DNA of 60,699 bases from an uncultured Lentisphaerota bacterium. GTDB lineage: Bacteria; Verrucomicrobiota; Lentisphaeria; Victivallales; UBA1829. The stretch covers positions 1 to 60,699 of the forward strand of contig ONQZ01000014.1 of the NCBI GenBank assembly GCA_900320095.1, written 5' to 3'. The first letter of the stretch is position 1, and each line of letters starts with the position of its first letter. The notes beneath the pieces were generated by a model. That model was not told where the DNA came from. It saw only the letters and a list, made by a program, of their open reading frames with translations, and searched no databases. Shown here one piece after another: positions 24,286-32,260 of the stretch. Position numbers and translations under genes: made by a program.

Positions 24286-24966
24286 ATGGCAAGCACAGTG
24301 ATCGCAATCGACGGCCCCGCCGCGTCCGGCAAAAGCACGGCCGCGCGGAATCTCGCCGCCCGCCTCGGCATCCCGTACATCAATACCGGCTCCCTTTACC
24401 GCGCCATCGCGTGGAAGGCCGCGCAGAAGGGCATTTCCACCCGCGACGAGGCCGCGCTCCGCGCCATGCTCGCGGACACCGTCATCCGGTACGCGGTCCC
24501 CGCGGACGGCGGCAACCCGGACATCGAGATCGACGGCGTTTTCCCCGGCCAGGCGCTCCGCGCGCCCGAAATGGCGCAGGGGGCGTCGAACGTCGCCGCC
24601 ATCCCGTTCGTACGCGCCTTCACGCTCCAGATCCAGCGCGACGCCGCGAAGAACCAGCTCGTCGTGATGGAGGGACGCGACATCGGCACAGCGGTCTTCC
24701 CCGACGCCAAGTATAAATTCTTCCTCACCGCTTCCCCGCGCGTCCGGGCGCTCCGCCGTCTGGCGCAGGGCGGCGAGACCCCCGACAACGCCACGGTCGA
24801 CTCCGTGGCCGCCGAGATCGCCGAGCGAGACAAGCAGGACATGAACCGGTCCGTCGCCCCGCTCAAGCAGGCCGACGACGCCGTTTTTATCGACAGCAGC
24901 GGCATGACCGCCGAAGACGTGCTGGACGCTATGGTCCTGTGCATCCGGGACGGAGGCGATGCATGA
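24286..24966 (+). CDS. cmk: Cytidylate kinase
   Basis: 226 residues. It phosphorylates CMP/dCMP with ATP. The N-terminal Walker A is IDGPAASGKSTAAR, followed by INTGSLYRAIAW, MEGRDIGTAVFPDA (CMP-binding) and a C-terminal RDKQDMNRSVAPL lid and Arg segment, all diagnostic of the Cmk family. Its stop overlaps the thioesterase start (ATGA at 24963). Confidence 0.97.
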   Translation: MASTVIAIDGPAASGKSTAARNLAARLGIPYINTGSLYRAIAWKAAQKGISTRDEAALRAMLADTVIRYAVPADGGNPDIEIDGVFPGQALRAPEMAQGASNVAAIPFVRAFTLQIQRDAAKNQLVVMEGRDIGTAVFPDAKYKFFLTASPRVRALRRLAQGGETPDNATVDSVAAEIAERDKQDMNRSVAPLKQADDAVFIDSSGMTAEDVLDAMVLCIRDGGDA

Positions 24967-25379
24967 CGGTCTCCGCGTCCCTCGACTACCGTGTGCCGTA
25001 CGCCGACACCGACCAGATGACGTTCGTCTACTACGCGAACTATCTCATTTATTTCGAGATGGCGCGCGAGGAGCTCATGCGCGCGATCGGGCTGCCCTAC
25101 AGCAAGCTCGAAGAGCTCGGATGCGCCCTCCCTGTCCTCGAGGCGGTCTGCCATTACAAAAAGCCCGCCAAGTTCGAGGATATTCTCACCATCACCGCCA
25201 CCCTCGCCGAGATGAAAGGCGTCCGCGTGAAGATCGCCTGCACCGTCAAACGCGGCGGCGAACTGCTCGCCGAAGGCTGGACCGTCCACGCGTTCATGAA
25301 CCGCGACGGCCGCCCGCAGAAGCCCCCGCAGGTCTTCCTCGACGCCATCCATTCCGCACCAACCCCTCCTGAATCATAA
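24963..25379 (+). CDS. YbgC/4-hydroxybenzoyl-CoA-type hot-dog thioesterase
   Basis: 138 residues. The motif YADTDQMTFVYYANYLIYFE carries the catalytic Asp and following residues of the YbgC/FadM-type hot-dog acyl-CoA thioesterases; EVCHYKKPAKFEDILT-like strands follow. It hydrolyses acyl-CoA or acyl-ACP thioesters; the exact substrate is not predictable. I chose the ATG overlapping the cmk stop rather than one 8 codons upstream, since the extra residues are unconserved. Confidence 0.9.
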   Translation: MTVSASLDYRVPYADTDQMTFVYYANYLIYFEMAREELMRAIGLPYSKLEELGCALPVLEAVCHYKKPAKFEDILTITATLAEMKGVRVKIACTVKRGGELLAEGWTVHAFMNRDGRPQKPPQVFLDAIHSAPTPPES

Positions 25380-25394
25380 AGGATTTTATTTCAA

Positions 25395-25901
25395 ATGAGC
25401 AACAACATCAACCCCGATCTCTGCCCCTGCGGTTCCGGCGAACACTTCGCCGACTGCTGCGAACCCGTCATCCTCGGCGCCCGCAAGGCGAAAACCCCCG
25501 AAGAACTCATGCGTGCGCGTTACTCCGCCTACGCCACCTGCCACGTCGATTTCATCCTCGACTCCACGCACCCCGAACAGCGCGCCACCTGCGACCGCCA
25601 GGAAGTCAAGAACTGGGCGGAACAGTCCGAGTGGGAAGGCATCAGCATCCTCCGCACCGAACGCGGCGGCGAGAAGGATTCCGACGGCATCGTCGAGTTC
25701 GTCGCGCGCTACAAAAACCGCAACATGCAGATGGAGCACCACGAGATCTCCGAGTTCCGCCGCAGCGGCGGCGAGTGGTTCTTCTACGACGGCGCGATCG
25801 TCGGCCCGAAACCCTACGTCCGCACCGCGCCGAAGGTCGGCCCCAACGACCCGTGTCCCTGCGGTTCCGGCAAGAAGTACAAGAAGTGCTGCGGCAAGTG
25901 A
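25395..25901 (+). CDS. YchJ-family SEC-C motif protein
   Basis: 168 residues with two zinc-binding SEC-C motifs: [13 protein letters not shown] at the N-terminus and [13 protein letters not shown] at the very C-terminus. The central region ([15 protein letters not shown] and the following Trp-containing NTF2-like fold) matches UPF0225/YchJ. Its molecular role is not established. It follows the thioesterase by 15 bp and ends the hisD-started run; a hairpin lies downstream. Confidence 0.92.
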   Translation: MSNNINPDLCPCGSGEHFADCCEPVILGARKAKTPEELMRARYSAYATCHVDFILDSTHPEQRATCDRQEVKNWAEQSEWEGISILRTERGGEKDSDGIVEFVARYKNRNMQMEHHEISEFRRSGGEWFFYDGAIVGPKPYVRTAPKVGPNDPCPCGSGKKYKKCCGK

Positions 25902-25943
25902 TGCCGCCGACGTTTTCTTGTCCGTACATTCCGTATGACAGTC

Positions 25944-25978
25944 CGCTTCCCGATGCAATAAAACGCCGTCGGGAAGCG
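25944..25978 (+). terminator. Terminator hairpin of the his/cmk operon
   Basis: CGCTTCCCGA (25944-25953) pairs perfectly with TCGGGAAGCG (25969-25978), followed by a short TTATAGT. Confidence 0.65.
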
Positions 25979-26069
25979 TTATAGTATTCGATATATTGTT
26001 TCCGCGCCGTTTTGCCTGAGGCGGAACATCCTTTCCCTTTTTCACGCACACTCAAATCCGAGGTCTTTC

Positions 26070-27305
26070 ATGCAGAACAAAACGAAAAAGCGCCTGAAAC
26101 ACGTCCTGATCCTGACTCCCGTCGCGCTTGTCCTAATCCTCGCCGTCGTTGCGCTCGGCGCATGGCATAAGTTCGGCGCGTTCGTCGTGGCGGCTCGAAG
26201 CATCCACAAGCTGCGGGACGGCCTGTACGTCATGGAATACCGCGGCGACTACGGGTTCGACGACTTCCTCGCGCAAGGCGGCGCGGCGGACGATTCCGCC
26301 GTGGCGGACTACCTGATCGGATTCCTGTCCGGCGGCTTTTACAAAAAGGCGGACAACGAGATCAAACCCGGCGACTTCGGCTGTACCACGGTCTGCGTGA
26401 AAGATCAAAATGGCGCCGTGTATTTCGGCCGGAATTTCGACTGGGAGAAAGGTCGCGCCATGATCGTCCACACCGTGCCGGAGGACGGCTACGAATCGCT
26501 GTCAACCTGCGACCTCGATTTCCTCGGATTCGGAGATGATTACACGCCCGACGGCTCCATGCAGGAGCGCATCCAGACGCTCGCGGCGATCTATGTGCCG
26601 CTCGACGGCATGAACGAGAAGGGCCTGATCGTCGCCGACCTCATGGCCGGGGACGACGAGGAGACGCACCAGAAGACGGACAAGCCCGATCTCACGACCA
26701 CGACCGCCATCCGGCTGCTGCTGGACCGGGCGGCGAACGTGGACGAAGCGATCGAACTCCTCAAGCAGTACGACATGAACTCGTCCATCGGCGCGGCGCA
26801 TCATTTCGCCATCGCGGACAAGAGCGGGAAAAGCGTGGTCGTGGAGTATGTGAACGGCGAAATGCTCGTCACGGAAACGAACGTCGTCACGAACCACTAT
26901 CTCGCCGACTGCCCGAAGAAGGGCGTCGGGGACGAGGAGTCCCATGCGCGATTCGACTTGCTGAACAACAGGATCGGACCGGATTTCGTCCTCGCCGGCT
27001 GGCGCGGCCGGCCGGACTACAAGATAGCCTGGCCGCCGTTCCAGGAAGTCAGGGCTCTGGTGGCGCCCGTTTCGCAGTCGCAAAAAAAGTTCTGGTATCC
27101 GCAGGCGGCCGGCGGCGACAACGCCGTGACGCTGTGGAGCATCGTATACGCACCGGAAAAACAGTGGGCCGACTTCTATTTCCGCGAGGATTTCGATCAC
27201 GGCCACCGGCTTTTCCTCCACCCCGCGCTGGTTGATCCATTTGTGCGCGAGATCAACAAAAAAAACAAATTCGTATCCGACACTCCCGTCATTTTCTTCG
27301 ATTGA
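26070..27305 (+). CDS. Membrane-anchored Ntn-type amidohydrolase (choloylglycine hydrolase / C45-like)
   Basis: 411 residues. An N-terminal TM segment (VLILTPVALVLILAVVALGAW) anchors it with the rest outside. FGCTTVCVKDQ followed by YFGRNFDWEKG matches the nucleophile region of linear amide C-N hydrolases (penicillin V acylase, bile-salt hydrolase and related acyl-amide hydrolases), where a Cys is followed by a GRNxD motif. There is no obvious propeptide cut other than before one of the two Cys. MNEKGLIVADLM and AHHFAIADKSG are also typical. The substrate is unknown: bile salts, N-acyl amino acids or beta-lactams are options. The next gene starts after a short gap. Confidence 0.75.
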   Translation: MQNKTKKRLKHVLILTPVALVLILAVVALGAWHKFGAFVVAARSIHKLRDGLYVMEYRGDYGFDDFLAQGGAADDSAVADYLIGFLSGGFYKKADNEIKPGDFGCTTVCVKDQNGAVYFGRNFDWEKGRAMIVHTVPEDGYESLSTCDLDFLGFGDDYTPDGSMQERIQTLAAIYVPLDGMNEKGLIVADLMAGDDEETHQKTDKPDLTTTTAIRLLLDRAANVDEAIELLKQYDMNSSIGAAHHFAIADKSGKSVVVEYVNGEMLVTETNVVTNHYLADCPKKGVGDEESHARFDLLNNRIGPDFVLAGWRGRPDYKIAWPPFQEVRALVAPVSQSQKKFWYPQAAGGDNAVTLWSIVYAPEKQWADFYFREDFDHGHRLFLHPALVDPFVREINKKNKFVSDTPVIFFD

Positions 27306-27328
27306 ACCGGCATCTGGAGACTAACAAC

Positions 27329-27787
27329 ATGATTTACGATCACATCGACAACATCGGGCTGTACCGTTTCAGCCCCGCGACCATGAAAGCATTCGAGTTT
27401 CTGAAGAAGCTCACGCCGGACTCGCCGGACGCCACGCACGAGCTCATGGGGCGCGACCTGTACGTGATGGTGCAGGCCTACGACACCGAGGCGGAACCGT
27501 CGCCGATCCTCGAGGCGCACCGGAAGTACATCGACATCCAGTACTGCATCGCGAATACGGAATACATCGCCGTCGCGCCGCTGGACGAATCCACGGTCAA
27601 AACGCCCTACGATTCCGAAAAGGACGTGGCGTTTTACCACGCTCAGAAAATGATGACGCTCTGCGCCATGACGCCCGGACGGTTCGTGCTGCTCTTCCCC
27701 ACGGACGAGCATTTCGCGAAGTTCGCCGCTGAGGCGCCCTGCCGCATCAAGAAAGCGGTCATCAAGCTCCGCGCCGATCTCTTCTGA
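27329..27787 (+). CDS. YhcH/YjgK/YiaL family protein (DUF386)
   Basis: 152 residues. Signatures EAHRKYIDIQYCI, FPTDEH and a C-terminal KKAVIKL match the cupin-like YhcH/YjgK/YiaL family, linked to sugar metabolism (sialic acid or related sugars). His and Glu/Asp residues could bind a metal. I chose the ATG at 27329, with GGAGA 9 bp upstream, rather than one 9 codons earlier. It may be co-transcribed with the amidohydrolase just before it. Confidence 0.9.
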   Translation: MIYDHIDNIGLYRFSPATMKAFEFLKKLTPDSPDATHELMGRDLYVMVQAYDTEAEPSPILEAHRKYIDIQYCIANTEYIAVAPLDESTVKTPYDSEKDVAFYHAQKMMTLCAMTPGRFVLLFPTDEHFAKFAAEAPCRIKKAVIKLRADLF

Positions 27788-27841
27788 GTTCACGCGCACT
27801 CCGAAATCCGTTCGTTTTTTCGCCTTTTTTCGCGTTCGAGC

Positions 27842-27870
27842 TTGATTTTTTGCGGAATCCGGGGTATTGT
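27842..27870 (+). promoter_or_regulatory. Promoter of tRNA-Leu
   Basis: TTGATT (27842-27847) and TATTGT (27865-27870) are 17 bp apart, about 58 bp before the tRNA. The same GCTTGAT-like -35 recurs across the window. Confidence 0.7.
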
Positions 27871-27927
27871 ATTGGATGAACTCTGTTTGTACGCGGCATA
27901 AGGTCGTTTTCTGTACAGACAGCACTT

Positions 27928-28013
27928 GCCGGAGTGGCGAAATGGCAGACGCACTAGACTCAAAATCTGGCGCCAGTGATGGCATGAGGGTTCGAGTCCC
28001 TCCTCCGGCACCA
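27928..28013 (+). tRNA. tRNA-Leu (anticodon CAA)
   Basis: 86 nt including an encoded CCA. The acceptor stem GCCGGAG pairs with CTCCGGC; the anticodon loop CTCAAAA has CAA at 34-36, reading UUG; the long variable arm (CGCCAGTGATGGCATG) is that of a class-II tRNA; the T-arm has GGTTCGAGTCC. No attachment-site duplication is seen. Confidence 0.97.
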
Positions 28014-28024
28014 TTTTCAAGCTC

Positions 28025-28045
28025 AAAAAAGGGGTAAGCTGCCCC
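28025..28045 (-). terminator. Terminator of the sigma/kinase operon
   Basis: On the minus strand GGGG-CAGCTTA-CCCC is followed by six T, 30 bp after the kinase stop. The stem is short but the T-run is strong. Confidence 0.55.
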
Positions 28046-28075
28046 GCTCCTTCCCCATAAAGAGGCTTGCGTCTG

Positions 28076-30397
28076 CTATTGATTCGTTTCCGAGCCGCGA
28101 GCGGCTATCGTCAGCGTCAACACGTTATATTCCTTGAAGAAAATGGCACTGGATTCGCCCGTTTCGCTTACATTGTCCAGACCGAGGGAATAAACGGTGT
28201 CCCCGATCGAATAGTTTTTCCCGACGGAGAGGACATCCGAGTAAACTTCTTCTCCGATCACAAGCGATATGGGAGAAGAAAAATCTGATGCATTGGCCGC
28301 GAGCCGGTATGTCCCCGGAGCCTGGTCATCTCTGATTTTGACCGCATAACTGCGCGCTCCGCAGAACGCTTTCATATTATCGATCATCGTATCGAATTCA
28401 TTGCCGGTGACATAGTAGATAAAGCGATTCGTCATATAATTAAAACTGAAATTGTTTTTTCCTGTGCGTTCCGTCAAATCGAACATCAGGTCGGTTTCGC
28501 GGTCAATGACCGACTTCTCCGTCCGCACCGGAGCGATCACGGCACCGCCGATGGAAATAGTCCCAGTCAAAACACTGTCCTTTTCATATCCCAAAACGCC
28601 TCCGTATTCGATTTTCATCCCGTTGATCTTACCTCCGGGACTGTTGATGACAAAACCGCCCACAGCACTCATAGTATCCATATATGGCTCGAATGAGGTG
28701 CATTTGACCGTGATATTTTCGCAGACGCCGCCATCTTTGACGTAGATATCGCCGTATTCCGTCACAGAGGCATTTTTCAATGTTCCGGAAACAACGTAGT
28801 CTCCGCCTCGCCGTCCGGCGCATCCGGCGAGAGTCGTGTCTTCCAATAATGTTCCGGCATTGATCTTGATATGGGATCCGTCTCCCGACACAGGCGGGCT
28901 GACCTGCATGCGATGCAGATGGGTACCGTCATTCAGGTTGATATCGAATCCGTGCGAGACAGCCCACAGGAGTTTTGCATTGCCGCCGTCCTTCACGGAA
29001 TACAGATCCATCCGACCGAATTCCCTGACATCCAGAATGCCGCCGCCATCGCCCGTACAGTCGGAGATCAGGGACATGTTTTTCAGCGTCAGTCTGGAAT
29101 CCGCGACCTGGAACATCGGTTCCGTTTCCGGACCGATCAGCGTAACCTTGTTCGTCCCCGCGTCAATGATGACATTCTGCGTAACGGCAAGCGTTGAAGA
29201 CAGCCTTATTTCGAAGTCGCCGGTGAAGGAAAGCGTCGCGCCTGCACCGTGTCTCTGTGCGTAAACAAGCGCCTCGCGCAGACTGTTCACATCGTCATTC
29301 GCGTCCATGACATCCAACCCTGTCGTGATAATGAGCGGATCGAACGGCGGAGCAGTCTGTTTCCCGTCGTTTTCTTCATTGTCATCTTCATCGATCACCG
29401 CGTAAAAGAGGCCGGTCGCAGTCGTGTCCTGATTATGTTTTTCCTTCCCGGATTGGTTTTTGAGAAGCAAAACGATGTTTGCGATGCCGATGACACACAG
29501 AAGGACCAGAAAGAAGAGAAGCAGAACAGGCAGATTCTTTCTGAAGTTGCTCCGGACATGTGCAGACACCGCATGATCCAGCCGGAAACGCGCATCTTCG
29601 ACGGCGGAGATAAACTCGTCGGCATTCCGGTATCGTTTGGCGAGAGCAACGCTGCACGCTCGCATATAAAGAGGACGAATGATCCCGATTTCCTGAAGCG
29701 GAATGTCCCGCGGAACAGACGGAAACGAAATGACATCGTTTCCGGTCCATGCGCAATAGAGAATCTTTCCGACGGCATACAAATCCGCTCCCCGGGGATT
29801 ATAACAAGCCGGGTTGTCAATCATCTCCGGCGGAATGAACCCGATGGTCCCTGCTGTCCCGTTTTGAACTTCGGCAGAGTGTTCCGCCATTTCGGAAAGC
29901 AGACTGTAGTCGGTCAGTTTCGGGTTCCCGCCGATGAAAAGGATGTTTTCCGGCTTGATATCGCAGTGGGCAAGCCCGACATCGTGAAGCAGCTTGATCG
30001 CATTCAGCATCCTGCCCATTATTTCCAGCACCTCGTCCGGAGGGATTCTGCCATTCTTACGGATGCGTTCCGCAAGCGTATCGGGTTTGTACTCCGGCCA
30101 TTGCGCCACATTGTCCGCAGGCGGCATAATGCAGTAGACGCGGCCATCGGCAAGTTTTCCTGTTTTCAGGATGGGAACCAGATCCGGAATATGCGAGGAA
30201 ACAGCCCGGCTCTGCTCAATTCCGCTAAGTTCGCTGTCGTTGTTCACTTTTCTGACGATTTTCATGACCAGCAGTTTTTCAGTGTCATCGCGGACCAGAT
30301 ACAAGTCTCCGTTGCCGCCGCGCGAAACAGGTTTGACAACAGTAAAGTCGGCAAGGCGGTCGTCTTTATGAAATTCAAACGGGATCAGAAAGCTCAT
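28076..30397 (-). CDS. Transmembrane Ser/Thr protein kinase with an adhesin-like ectodomain
   Basis: 773 residues. Kinase domain about 15-275: GGNGDLYLV glycine loop, MKIV (Lys 46), HCDIKPEN (catalytic Asp 146), TDYS in place of DFG (Asp 163 kept) and IPPEM in place of APE. TM helix about 289-312 (VLLLFFLVLLCVIGIANIVLLL), then about 460 outer residues. That part is beta-helix-like, with AIDA-type pieces (DIYVKDGGVCENITVK, KINGMKIEYGG) and a final GTYRLAANASDF...YSLGL module homologous to the NGTYxLA...YTL modules of the two adhesins (near 28,100-28,350). The start overlaps the sigma-factor stop (ATGA), so the pair is translationally coupled. It may regulate the sigma factor by phosphorylation (inference from similar kinase/ECF pairs in PVC bacteria). 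Confidence 0.85.
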   Translation of the reverse strand: MSFLIPFEFHKDDRLADFTVVKPVSRGGNGDLYLVRDDTEKLLVMKIVRKVNNDSELSGIEQSRAVSSHIPDLVPILKTGKLADGRVYCIMPPADNVAQWPEYKPDTLAERIRKNGRIPPDEVLEIMGRMLNAIKLLHDVGLAHCDIKPENILFIGGNPKLTDYSLLSEMAEHSAEVQNGTAGTIGFIPPEMIDNPACYNPRGADLYAVGKILYCAWTGNDVISFPSVPRDIPLQEIGIIRPLYMRACSVALAKRYRNADEFISAVEDARFRLDHAVSAHVRSNFRKNLPVLLLFFLVLLCVIGIANIVLLLKNQSGKEKHNQDTTATGLFYAVIDEDDNEENDGKQTAPPFDPLIITTGLDVMDANDDVNSLREALVYAQRHGAGATLSFTGDFEIRLSSTLAVTQNVIIDAGTNKVTLIGPETEPMFQVADSRLTLKNMSLISDCTGDGGGILDVREFGRMDLYSVKDGGNAKLLWAVSHGFDINLNDGTHLHRMQVSPPVSGDGSHIKINAGTLLEDTTLAGCAGRRGGDYVVSGTLKNASVTEYGDIYVKDGGVCENITVKCTSFEPYMDTMSAVGGFVINSPGGKINGMKIEYGGVLGYEKDSVLTGTISIGGAVIAPVRTEKSVIDRETDLMFDLTERTGKNNFSFNYMTNRFIYYVTGNEFDTMIDNMKAFCGARSYAVKIRDDQAPGTYRLAANASDFSSPISLVIGEEVYSDVLSVGKNYSIGDTVYSLGLDNVSETGESSAIFFKEYNVLTLTIAARGSETNQ

Positions 30398-31029
30398 AAC
30401 GGAAGCTCCGGATTGAAATCGGGATTATCGACGCGAATATCGGAAATGATCTTTTGAAGCCGTTTCCGGCAGCGCGAACAGTAAACATCAATAACGGCCC
30501 GACTGACACCAAGATATTTTGCGACCTCTTTCGGGGGACGCTCCTGCAGGACGACCATTTCAAAGATATCGTAGGTCTCCGGCTCGATTCTGGCGCGAAG
30601 TTCATTCAGGGCCAGAGTGAGAAGATAACTGTTGAATTCTTCGTTAAAAATCTTCTGGAACGGATCATCCTGTCTTTGATGATCCGGCGAATTTCTGAGC
30701 AGAAAACGAGTTTCGTCGGACGTATTCTGAGGCGAAGCGGAAAGGGAATATCTGGCGGAACGCTGGATCATCTTCAATGCTTTATGGCAGACGATCTGAC
30801 CGAAATAGGTCCGGAATTTTCCTTTCGATTCGTCATAATGCAGAATTTCCTTTCCATTGAACAACGCGAGCATGATCTCCTGCATCAGGTCTTTACAGTC
30901 CTCCTGCGACATGCCGAGTCTCCTGCCAATGGCGAAGACCAACGGCGCATACAGGCTGTAGAATTCGTTCCATGATATATCATCGTTCTCCTGGAGCTTT
31001 TGGAGCAGTGTTTTCCTGGTCGTGTACAT
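30394..31029 (-). CDS. ECF-type sigma-70 family RNA polymerase sigma factor
   Basis: 211 residues from the ATG at 31029, chosen for conservation and its nearby CAGGA site; an in-frame ATG exists 22 codons upstream. Region 2 is visible (DCKDLMQEIMLALFNGK, then GKFRTYFGQIVCHKALKMIQ), and region 4 has a helix-turn-helix (RPPKEVAKYLGVSRAVIDVYCSRCRKRLQ). No region 3 or anti-sigma gene is seen. It is coupled by 4 bp to the transmembrane kinase; that arrangement resembles ECF groups regulated by kinases instead of anti-sigma factors (family knowledge, not proven here). It has its own promoter (31057-31084). Confidence 0.9.
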   Translation of the reverse strand: MYTTRKTLLQKLQENDDISWNEFYSLYAPLVFAIGRRLGMSQEDCKDLMQEIMLALFNGKEILHYDESKGKFRTYFGQIVCHKALKMIQRSARYSLSASPQNTSDETRFLLRNSPDHQRQDDPFQKIFNEEFNSYLLTLALNELRARIEPETYDIFEMVVLQERPPKEVAKYLGVSRAVIDVYCSRCRKRLQKIISDIRVDNPDFNPELPL

Positions 31030-31056
31030 AGTCCTGAGTCTTTCGTTTTGTAAAAT

Positions 31057-31084
31057 AATATAAGCGTGTTTTTTCAAATTGCAA
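31057..31084 (-). promoter_or_regulatory. Promoter of the sigma/kinase operon
   Basis: On the minus strand TTGCAA (31079-31084) and TATATT (31057-31062) are 16 bp apart, about 30 bp from the sigma start. It looks housekeeping-type rather than an ECF auto-promoter. The rest of 31085-31368 holds imperfect hairpins and the dtxR promoter but no gene. Confidence 0.7.
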
Positions 31085-31308
31085 GCTTGAGACAAACTCC
31101 GAAGATGACGGTGTTTTCGTTCAGCCCTTCACGCTTATGATACAAGTATGGCGTCCTATACCATCAAATCTAACATAAGGGAACAGTTTTTCTCTAAAGG
31201 GGGAAGAGAGTTAAAAAAAAAATGAGGTAAGATATGGCGGGAAGGTCTGCCCTTCTCCCGAATAAGCAGCGCAAGCAGCCTTTTTTGTAAAAAGTGCAGG
31301 TCGCAGCC

Positions 31309-31336
31309 TTGAAAAATGGGGTAGTCGTAGTATAGT
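31309..31336 (+). promoter_or_regulatory. Promoter of the DtxR-type gene
   Basis: TTGAAA (31309-31314) and TATAGT (31331-31336) are 16 bp apart, 33 bp upstream of the start codon. Confidence 0.65.
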
Positions 31337-31368
31337 AGTGTATCAATAAGAAGTTTGTTACAGCAGCC

Positions 31369-32037
31369 ATGAACGAGATACCGCAACTGACCGAAAGTCT
31401 GGAAGACTACCTCGAAGCGATCGCAGAACTGATCGCGGTCGAGGGGCACGCCCACGCCAAGGAAATCGCGGCGAAGCTGAACGTGAAGATGCCGTCCGTG
31501 ACCGGGGCGCTCCGTCAGCTTGAGAAGATGGGCTGCATCGTGTACAACACGCATTATCCTGTGCAGCTCACGGAGAAGGGCCGCCTCATCGCGGAGGACG
31601 TGATGCACCATCACGAGACGCTCCAGAAGTTCTTCTCCGAAATCCTCGGGCTGCCGCTGGAAAAGGCGTCGGAGACCGCGTGCCGCCTGGAACACCTCAT
31701 CGACTGCGACACCATCAGCCGGTTCATCCTGTTCTCGGAGGCCATCGCAAAGCGCTCCGACGCGCGCGCGTTGCAGACCTATCTGACCGAGGCGATGGCG
31801 CAGCCCGATCTCGCGGTCCTCTCCGACTGCAAACCTGGCGGAAAAGCCGTCGTGGAGAAGTTCGGGCGCAATCTCACGCCGGGTGCCGTCACGGGACTGA
31901 ACCCCAGCGACGCCGTGACCGTCGAGGGCTTCTCGCTGGACCGTTCCAGTGTGCGCGTCACGGTCGGCGGCAAAACGCTCGACGTCCCGATCCGGCAGGC
32001 GGAAAATATCTGGTGCCGCCCGGAGGAAAAAGCCTGA
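31369..32037 (+). CDS. DtxR/MntR-family metal-dependent transcriptional regulator
   Basis: 222 residues. The N-terminal winged helix (AKEIAAKLNVKMPSVTGALRQLEKMGCIVY), the dimerisation/metal domain (EDVMHHHETLQKFFSEILGL, LEHLIDCDTISRF) and a C-terminal SH3/FeoA-like domain (about 150-217) follow the DtxR order. Metal ligands of the HHHE and Cys/His type are present. It probably senses Fe(II) or Mn(II). It lies convergent to feoAB, which it could control, although no DtxR box is certain. A small intergenic repeat starts immediately after its stop. Confidence 0.92.
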   Translation: MNEIPQLTESLEDYLEAIAELIAVEGHAHAKEIAAKLNVKMPSVTGALRQLEKMGCIVYNTHYPVQLTEKGRLIAEDVMHHHETLQKFFSEILGLPLEKASETACRLEHLIDCDTISRFILFSEAIAKRSDARALQTYLTEAMAQPDLAVLSDCKPGGKAVVEKFGRNLTPGAVTGLNPSDAVTVEGFSLDRSSVRVTVGGKTLDVPIRQAENIWCRPEEKA

Positions 32038-32086
32038 GGGAGGACAAGTCCTCCACTGTAGCAGTGCGCGGCTGACGCTCGCGCAC
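32038..32086. repeat. Interspersed triple-hairpin element, copy 1
   Basis: Directly after the stop codon: GGAGGA-CAAG-TCCTCC, then CACTG-TAG-CAGTG, then GTGCGCG-loop-CGCGCAC. The first two hairpins recur almost unchanged at 43988-44014, also directly after a stop codon; the third differs in sequence but is again a hairpin. Confidence 0.6.
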
Positions 32087-32103
32087 GGGGGGCTTTCCAA
32101 GGC

Positions 32104-32156
32104 AAAAAAAAGCGAGGCCGGAAACCGTTTGATGCGATCGCCCGGAATCCGGCCTC
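32104..32156 (-). terminator. Terminator of feoAB
   Basis: On the minus strand GAGGCCGGA and TCCGGCCTC (32114-32122 / 32148-32156) form a perfect 9-bp stem with a 25-nt loop, followed by GC and eight T (32104-32111). Confidence 0.8.
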
Positions 32157-32260
32157 TCCCTACACACTCCCTCCCTTTTTTCCTTCCCTTTTTTCAATCC
32201 TTCCATCCCGGACATTCGCGATGGCTTTTGCGGACGTCCGGGTTCATTTTTGATTTCTTG

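Noticed and set aside
27928..28013. tRNA-Leu as integration target of the recombinase
   Set aside because: It lies 10 kb from the integrase with housekeeping genes between, and no duplicated tRNA end is seen.
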